DNA of 28,269 nucleotides from JAQGLW01 sp035995725. GTDB taxonomy: Bacteria > Pseudomonadota > Gammaproteobacteria > Burkholderiales > Burkholderiaceae_D. Positions within the stretch are counted from its first letter, which is position 1, and every line of letters starts with the position of its first letter. The DNA lies in the NCBI GenBank assembly GCA_035995725.1, contig DASYKE010000059.1, forward strand, positions 1-28,269, written 5' to 3'. The notes under the pieces are model-generated. The model was not told the DNA's origin. It made no database searches and saw only the letters and a list, made by a program, of their open reading frames with translations. This document shows positions 23,548 to 28,269 of this stretch, piece by piece. Made by a program: the position numbers and the translations under genes.

Positions 23548-24591
23548 CTATTTGGTTTTGGGCTTGTACGGGCCGAGGTCTTTCAGCGCCGCTTCCACAA
23601 AGGAATGGTCGAGCGCCTGCTCGACCGTGACCTTGCCCTGAATCAGCCCTTGATCCTTGTAAAACTGCAGATCGTTTTTAAGGCTGGCTTCATGCACTTT
23701 ACCATCAGGATTGGTGCCCTGGGGACTGATCGAACGATAGACGGCCGGATCCTTGATGCTGGTGTACTCGGTCAGGATCGCCAGCACTTCACTGGCGTTC
23801 GGCCCCGCTATCCTGCCACCCTTGAGCGCATCGTTATAATCGCGCACCGCGCGCAGGTAGGCACGCATGAAGCGCCTGGCGGCATCCGGATTGGATTTCA
23901 CGAACTGGCCGGAATACAGAACGACCGCAAGCTGATGGTTGGGATAGATTTCGTCGTCGCCCATGATCCGGACCGCCGCACCGCTCTGCACCGCCTTGGT
24001 GGCCGACGGTTCAGTGGTCATTGCCGCATCGACCGCCTTGTTCTGCAGCGCAACCACGTGTTGCGGGAAACCGAGGAAAACCCGTTCCACGTCGCTGTAC
24101 TTCAGTCCGGCCTTTTTCAGCGCCTCGTTGAGTGTCGAGGTCGACGCACTGCCAGTGGCGCTGCCGGCGATTTTCATGCCCTTCAAATCCTTGAGCGACT
24201 TGTAGCGGCCGCTGTCGACCAGATCCTTGCGTACCAGCAGCGGCTGGTAGCCATAGCCGGGCGGAGTCGAGCCCTTGTCAGCGACGATCTTGATATCGAT
24301 GCCGCGCGCAATGGCATTGTACAGCCCGGCCGATCCGGAACCGCCGCCCACTTCGAGCTGCCCGTTGCCCAATGGAGCCACCATCTTGGCACCGGAATCG
24401 AACGGCACAAAATTGACGTCGAGCCCCTCCTGCCGGAAATAGCCTTTCTTGTCAGCGATGAAAAAAGCGACGTCGCTGCTTGCGTTGACTATCGCAACTC
24501 GCACCGGAGTCGGGTCGGCGGCGAATGCCGCAACCACGCTCGACAATAACGATGCAACCAACACGCACCGCAGCATTTTCAATTTGCTCAT
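23548..24591 (-). CDS. NMT1/TauA-like ABC transporter substrate-binding protein
   Basis: This is a 347-aa periplasmic receptor of the SsuA/TauA/NMT1 family. The signal peptide is at about residues 1-25 (MSKLKMLRCVLVASLLSSVV, cut after AAFA). The mature protein opens TPVRVAIVNASSDVAFFIADKKGYFRQEGLDVNFV, the usual first strand and helix, and later carries LKDLKGMKIAGSATGSAS. GAGGAG precedes the ATG. It is the first gene of the importer set, 97 bases after the CobW gene. Its ligand is unknown; the aromatic catabolic genes upstream suggest a benzoate, phthalate or related acid. Confidence 0.92.
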   Translation of the reverse strand: MSKLKMLRCVLVASLLSSVVAAFAADPTPVRVAIVNASSDVAFFIADKKGYFRQEGLDVNFVPFDSGAKMVAPLGNGQLEVGGGSGSAGLYNAIARGIDIKIVADKGSTPPGYGYQPLLVRKDLVDSGRYKSLKDLKGMKIAGSATGSASTSTLNEALKKAGLKYSDVERVFLGFPQHVVALQNKAVDAAMTTEPSATKAVQSGAAVRIMGDDEIYPNHQLAVVLYSGQFVKSNPDAARRFMRAYLRAVRDYNDALKGGRIAGPNASEVLAILTEYTSIKDPAVYRSISPQGTNPDGKVHEASLKNDLQFYKDQGLIQGKVTVEQALDHSFVEAALKDLGPYKPKTK

Positions 24592-24688
24592 CTGGTCTCC
24601 TCATTGACAATCTAATTATTTTGCTGCGCTGTCCCGGGCTTGTCAGCAATGATTCAGTCATTTTTATTTCCCGGAAATCAGCAGACTC

Positions 24689-25774
24689 TTATCCGTCGGC
24701 TACCGCCTTGCAGGATTGGAACCCTGTCTGCAGCGCCTGCTCATCCAGGTTCCGGCCGATGAAGACGAGGCGGCTGTAACGCGGCTCGTCCGGCTTCCAG
24801 GGCCGCTGCAGATCGCCTTCGAGCAGCATGTGCACTGCCTGAAAAACCAGGCGCCGGTCTTCGCCCTTGACGTCGATGATGCCCTTGGCGCGCAGTATAT
24901 CCTGCCCCTTGCTGGCCACCAGCCCGTTGAGCCAGAGCTCCACCCTGCTGCCATCCATCGGCGTATGGCACGCAAGGGATATGCTGTGAATGCCGCTGTC
25001 GTGTTCATGATCGTGTTCATGACTATGCGCGTCATGGTCGTGCCCGCAATGTTCGTCGTGCACGTGGCTCGCTTGGCCGTGAACGGCGTTGTCGGCAGGA
25101 TCGAGGAAATCCGGCTCCAGCGAAACAATGCGCTCGAGATCGAAACCGCCGCGTCCCAATACCTTGTCGAGCGGGACGTTGGAGCGTTGCGCGCGATGGA
25201 TCGGTGCCAGCGAATTGAGCTTTCTCAAGCGCGCCTCGATATCGCGCAGTTCCTGGTCGGAGACGAGTTCGGTCTTGTTGAGCACGATCTGGTCGGCGAA
25301 GGCGATTTGCTCCGCCGCCTCGCGGCTGTCGGCAAGGCGCAGCCAAATGTGCTTGGCGTCGACCACCGTCGTCACCGAATCGAGAAAGGTCCTGGACTGC
25401 AGGAAGTGATCGACGAAGAATGTTTGCGCCACCGGGCCCGGATCGGCGAGGCCCGTGGTCTCAACGATGATCGCGTCGAACGCTTTTGCGGTATCCGCAC
25501 TCTTCGACAGCAGCCCGTGCATGGTGCGGATAAGGTCGCCGCGCACCGTGCAGCAAATGCAGCCGTTGTTCATCTCGAACAGCTCTTCGTCGGTGTTCAG
25601 GATCAGGTCGTTGTCGATGCCGATTTCGCCGAACTCGTTGACGATCACGGCGTAACGGCGGCCGTGGTCTTCGGACAGAATGCGGTTCAGCAGCGTGGTT
25701 TTGCCGGCGCCGAGATAACCGGTGAGCACGGTTACCGGGATCCGTTCGACCAGCGCTGCATTCCCTTCAGTCAT
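24689..25774 (-). CDS. COG0523 (CobW/Nha3/YjiA-type) GTPase
   Basis: This is a 361-aa G3E-family GTPase. It has Walker A TGYLGAGKTT (18-27), the family metal-binding motif GCICC (71-75), the switch/Walker B region ETTGLADP (105-112), NKTE (166-169) and a C-terminal CobW domain. Between the two domains lies a histidine-rich segment (about 232-257, HVHDEHCGHDHDAHSHEHDH), which suggests zinc or another divalent metal as cargo. Such proteins act as cytoplasmic metallochaperones or enzyme activators. Here it lies 24 bases after a zinc-dependent dehydrogenase and downstream of the ligJ-like gene, whose family is zinc-dependent, so metallation of a pathway enzyme is plausible. No Zur-like site was seen. 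Confidence 0.93.
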   Translation of the reverse strand: MTEGNAALVERIPVTVLTGYLGAGKTTLLNRILSEDHGRRYAVIVNEFGEIGIDNDLILNTDEELFEMNNGCICCTVRGDLIRTMHGLLSKSADTAKAFDAIIVETTGLADPGPVAQTFFVDHFLQSRTFLDSVTTVVDAKHIWLRLADSREAAEQIAFADQIVLNKTELVSDQELRDIEARLRKLNSLAPIHRAQRSNVPLDKVLGRGGFDLERIVSLEPDFLDPADNAVHGQASHVHDEHCGHDHDAHSHEHDHEHDSGIHSISLACHTPMDGSRVELWLNGLVASKGQDILRAKGIIDVKGEDRRLVFQAVHMLLEGDLQRPWKPDEPRYSRLVFIGRNLDEQALQTGFQSCKAVADG

Positions 25775-25798
25775 CGCTTCAACCCGGCCATGGTCTGC

Positions 25799-26908
25799 TT
25801 ACATCCAGGGCATCAGGGAGACGTGAACCACGTCCTTCGCGCCCTCGCCGCCCACCGACTTGATCGCGTATTCGGTATCCTTCAGACCGAAGCGGTGGGT
25901 CGTCAGCAGCTCAAGCGGGAAGCGCTTCGAGGCCAGCTGCTGCAGCGCCAGCTCGCAAGCCTTGTAGCTGTGGCCGCGCGCACTCTTGATGGTGATGTAT
26001 TTCACCGTGATTTTTCCGATCGGGAAGTTCGGGAAGTCCGCCATCTCGCCCTGGATCAGCAGCGTGCCGCCCTTGCGCTTGAGCGCTTCGACGCCGAGCA
26101 AAATCGCCGCGGTGCCGGCACCCGCGGTACAGTCCAGCGCGACGTCCACACCCTTGCCGCCGGAGATCTCCATGATGCGCTTCAGAGGATTTTCCTTTTG
26201 CACGTCGATCACATGGTCGGCGCCGAGTTTCTTGGCGACTTCCAGACGAGCGGCATCCTTCGACGTGCCGGTGACGATGATCAGCGATGCGCCCGCCTGC
26301 TTGCAGGCGATGGTCTGCGACAGGCCCTGCTGGCCCGGCCCCTGGATCAGCACGGTGGAGTTGTAGCCGACCTTGCAGTCGAACAGTGCCCATTCGATGC
26401 CGTTGGCCATCGGGGTAACGAGACCGGCAAGCTCGGGCGTCACGCCATCCGGAACCTTGTGCACTACCGAGTTCCACGGCAGGTACATATACTGCGCAAA
26501 GCCGCCCCATAGATGCGGTGGCTTGTCGGACGTACTATAGCCATAGCGGATGCCATCCGGGTTGTAACGCCAGTCGGTATTTTCGCAATGACGGTACTCG
26601 CCCTGGTGGCACCACTCGCATTTGCCGCACGCGACGTAGTGCTCGACGAACACCAGGTCGCCTTCCTTGAAGCCCTTGCGCGCGGTGAACTCTTTGCCTG
26701 CCTTGGCGATGTAGCCGATATTCTCGTGGCCCATGATCACCGGACCGCCGGTTTTCAACGGCTCCTTGAACATCTTGACGTCGGTTCCGCAGATGCCGGC
26801 CACTTCCACTTTCATCAGGGCGGCGTCCGCCGGAATTTCCGGCATCGGAAATTCCTGGATCTCGATCTTGTTGGGGCCTGTCTTCACCGCTGCTTTTACT
26901 TTTTCCAC
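25799..26908 (-). CDS. Zn-dependent medium-chain alcohol dehydrogenase
   Basis: This is a 369-aa medium-chain dehydrogenase. Catalytic zinc ligand candidates are Cys40 (AGICGTD) and His61/Glu62 (IMGHEN). Structural zinc cysteines are 94, 97, 100 and 108 (CGKCEWCHQGEYRHC). The NAD(P) loop is GPGQQG, near residue 190, a slight variant of the usual GxGxxG. It lies 63 bases after the ligK-like gene and 24 bases before the CobW gene, in one direction. In the 4,5-cleavage pathway the dehydrogenase step is normally done by LigC, of another family, so this enzyme may act on a side-chain alcohol or aldehyde of an aromatic compound. This is inference, and threonine- or sorbitol-dehydrogenase-like activity is possible. 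Confidence 0.92.
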   Translation of the reverse strand: MEKVKAAVKTGPNKIEIQEFPMPEIPADAALMKVEVAGICGTDVKMFKEPLKTGGPVIMGHENIGYIAKAGKEFTARKGFKEGDLVFVEHYVACGKCEWCHQGEYRHCENTDWRYNPDGIRYGYSTSDKPPHLWGGFAQYMYLPWNSVVHKVPDGVTPELAGLVTPMANGIEWALFDCKVGYNSTVLIQGPGQQGLSQTIACKQAGASLIIVTGTSKDAARLEVAKKLGADHVIDVQKENPLKRIMEISGGKGVDVALDCTAGAGTAAILLGVEALKRKGGTLLIQGEMADFPNFPIGKITVKYITIKSARGHSYKACELALQQLASKRFPLELLTTHRFGLKDTEYAIKSVGGEGAKDVVHVSLMPWM

Positions 26909-26971
26909 AATTGCATTCCTTCGATAATGGTTTGAATCGTATTCAGAAATCCAGGGATGAAAGATTTCGTG

Positions 26972-27676
26972 TCACAGCGTCTCGCCTTCTTTCAGCACGC
27001 CGGCCGCGCGCAGCGATCCTTCGAGCCACTTGGGGCGCAGGTTCTTGCCGGCGATGATATCCGCGATGCGCTGGCGCTCGTCGGCGACTTTCTGCGCTGC
27101 CAGTTCCAGCAGCGACCCGGCCTTCTCGCGCTCGACCACCACGACGCCGTCGGCGTCGCCGACGATCAGGTCGCCTGGATTGATCGCCACAGCACCGCAG
27201 GAAATCGGCCAGTTGATGCGGCCCGGGATGAACTTCGTCGGTCCGTTCGGGTTCGAGCCGACGGAATAGATCGGAAAGCCCAGTTCGATCAGTTCCTCGG
27301 TGTCGCGATGCGCGGCATCGAGAATCACGCCGCCAAGGCCAAGTTTCTTGCATGCGTTGATCATGATCGAGCCCATCAATGCGCATGTGCGGTCCGCCTT
27401 GCCGTCGATCACCAGGATGTCGCCGGGCTTGGCCATCGCCATCGCGGCGTGAATCATCAGGTTGTCGCCGGGACGCACCTCGATCGTGAACGCGGGGCCG
27501 GCCATGCGCATCGAAGGCGATAGCGGCGTGATCCGTCCGTCGACCGTTCCGCGGCGTCCCGCCACATCGGCGAGGATCGACGCGGCGAAGGCCGATGCCT
27601 TGCGCACGATGTCAGGAGAGACGCGCTCGAAGTCACGGCGAATGTCGGATAACGCAGGGGAAGTCTTGTCGTTCAT
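26972..27676 (-). CDS. ligK: RraA-like aldolase, probable 4-carboxy-4-hydroxy-2-oxoadipate aldolase
   Basis: This is a 234-aa RraA-fold class II aldolase. By context it would split 4-carboxy-4-hydroxy-2-oxoadipate to pyruvate and oxaloacetate, the last step of protocatechuate 4,5-cleavage and gallate degradation. The DGKADRTCALMG segment (91-102) and ILDAAHRDTEEL (118-129) hold the Arg-Asp pair (Arg124, Asp125) equivalent to the metal and substrate site of HMG/CHA aldolases; INPGDLIVGDADGVVVV is the usual late motif. Family members more often read GE or GD where this has GS (102-103), so the exact substrate is less sure. The start at 27676 has AGGA six bases upstream. It is 57 bases after the ligJ-like gene; that pairing is the main support for the assignment. 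Confidence 0.8.
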   Translation of the reverse strand: MNDKTSPALSDIRRDFERVSPDIVRKASAFAASILADVAGRRGTVDGRITPLSPSMRMAGPAFTIEVRPGDNLMIHAAMAMAKPGDILVIDGKADRTCALMGSIMINACKKLGLGGVILDAAHRDTEELIELGFPIYSVGSNPNGPTKFIPGRINWPISCGAVAINPGDLIVGDADGVVVVEREKAGSLLELAAQKVADERQRIADIIAGKNLRPKWLEGSLRAAGVLKEGETL

Positions 27677-27733
27677 GTGAAGTCCTTTAACTTTTGACGG
27701 CGCCTGGGTAATCACCGCAAGCGGCCATGTTGA

Positions 27734-28269
27734 TTACATCTTTTTGCCGGGACGGCCGCGCCTGGTCAGCAGCGTATCGAGACGCGGGTAGACCCGGCGG
27801 GCGTTGCCCTCGAAGATCTTGTAGCGGCTCTCCTCGCTGAGCGTGGCAACCTGGTCGACGTAGCGCTTGGTGTCGTCGAAATAGTGGCCGGTTTCCGGAT
27901 CGATGCCTTTTACCGCCCCCAGCATTTCCGACGCAAACAGAATATTGTCGATCGGAATCACCTTGGCAAGCAGCTCGATGCCTGGCAGATGATAGACACA
28001 GGTGTCGAAAAAAACGTTCTTCATCAGATGCTCGGTCAGCAGCGGCTTCTTCATTTCCTGCGCCAGGCCCCGGTAGCGGCCCCAGTGGAACGGCACCGCA
28101 CCGCCGCCATGCGGGATGATGAATTTCAGCGTCGGGAAATCCTTGAACAGATTACCCTGTATCAGTTGCATGAAGGCGGTCGTGTCGGCGTTGATGTAAT
28201 GCGCGCCGGTGTGGTGGAAATTCGGATTGCAGGACGAGGTTACATGGATCATCGCAGGCACTTCGAGTT
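27734..28269 (-). CDS. ligJ: 4-oxalomesaconate hydratase, LigJ-like (5' part beyond right edge)
   Basis: This is the C-terminal part (about 177 residues) of an amidohydrolase-fold protein; the frame stays open through the right edge (LEVPAMIHV), so the start lies outside. Visible are SSCNPNFHHTGAHYINADT with the histidine that serves as a metal ligand, then IPHGGGAVPFHWGRYRG, and ILFASEMLGAVKGIDPETG. In most amidohydrolases of this group the late metal ligand is Asp; the Glu in FASEM is the form I recall for LigJ, where Glu284 binds zinc. LigJ hydrates 4-oxalomesaconate to 4-carboxy-4-hydroxy-2-oxoadipate. The ligK-like gene follows by 57 bases, so substrate and product match. A decarboxylase of the same superfamily is the alternative. 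Confidence 0.86.
   Translation of the reverse strand, partial: LEVPAMIHVTSSCNPNFHHTGAHYINADTTAFMQLIQGNLFKDFPTLKFIIPHGGGAVPFHWGRYRGLAQEMKKPLLTEHLMKNVFFDTCVYHLPGIELLAKVIPIDNILFASEMLGAVKGIDPETGHYFDDTKRYVDQVATLSEESRYKIFEGNARRVYPRLDTLLTRRGRPGKKM

Noticed and set aside
24621..24649. TTGCTG/CAGCAA inverted repeat between the CobW gene and the ABC receptor gene as a terminator
   Set aside because: The loop is 17 bases long and no T run follows on the minus strand, so it does not separate the two genes convincingly.
24716..26512. A plus-strand open frame of nearly 600 codons opposite the CobW and Zn dehydrogenase genes
   Set aside because: It spans two well-supported genes on the other strand, including the gap between them, and shows no family motif; it results from GC-rich codon bias of the real genes.

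Overview
The window looks like chromosomal DNA of a betaproteobacterium, most likely a member of the Burkholderiales. The reasons are the fairly GC-rich codon use, the tripartite tricarboxylate transporter (TTT) genes with an extra Bug-type solute receptor, two MmgE/PrpD paralogues, and aromatic-acid degradation genes split among small regulated operons. I see no rRNA, tRNA, CRISPR array, insertion sequence or phage gene.

Layout. (1) 1-3237: the end of the beta-ketoadipate pathway. pcaI, pcaJ and a left-truncated pcaF run leftwards, and an IclR-family regulator of the PcaR/PcaU/PobR type is divergent from them, with a pca-operator-like site between. (2) 3390-9172: mostly unrelated single genes. 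These are a secreted ModA-like binding protein, a macro-domain protein, a DUF1080 lipoprotein, an NmrA-type NAD(P)-binding protein, a FrnE-like DsbA protein and a YdjM-type membrane hydrolase. A roughly 560-base gene-free, AT-richer stretch (5516-6075) holds inverted repeats. (3) 9337-16151: a leftward cluster of seven genes in the order VOC, tctB, tctA, tctC, MmgE/PrpD, SDR, AbrB-like. A LysR gene lies divergent across a 449-base regulatory region that contains a duplicated block of about 60 bases with a LysR-type palindrome in each copy. (4) 17768-20920: a smaller leftward unit of FCD-type GntR regulator, Bug receptor and second MmgE/PrpD, with a perfect 20-base palindrome just downstream of a good promoter. 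(5) 21028-28269: a leftward cluster of 4-oxalomesaconate hydratase (ligJ-like, cut by the right edge), 4-carboxy-4-hydroxy-2-oxoadipate aldolase-like protein (ligK-like), a Zn-dependent alcohol dehydrogenase, a COG0523/CobW GTPase, a TauABC/SsuABC-type ABC importer and a second ModA-like protein without a signal peptide.

How they may work together. The left end delivers succinyl-CoA and acetyl-CoA from 3-oxoadipate. The right end delivers pyruvate and oxaloacetate from 4-oxalomesaconate, the protocatechuate 4,5-cleavage or gallate route. The middle holds two carboxylic-acid uptake and processing modules built on the same idea: a Bug receptor, an MmgE/PrpD enzyme and a dedicated regulator. Their substrates cannot be read from sequence. 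The best candidates for something undescribed are the seven-gene LysR-controlled cluster, whose SDR member lacks the Asn, Ser and Tyr of the classical catalytic tetrad, and the pair of ModA-like proteins placed beside two different aromatic pathways.
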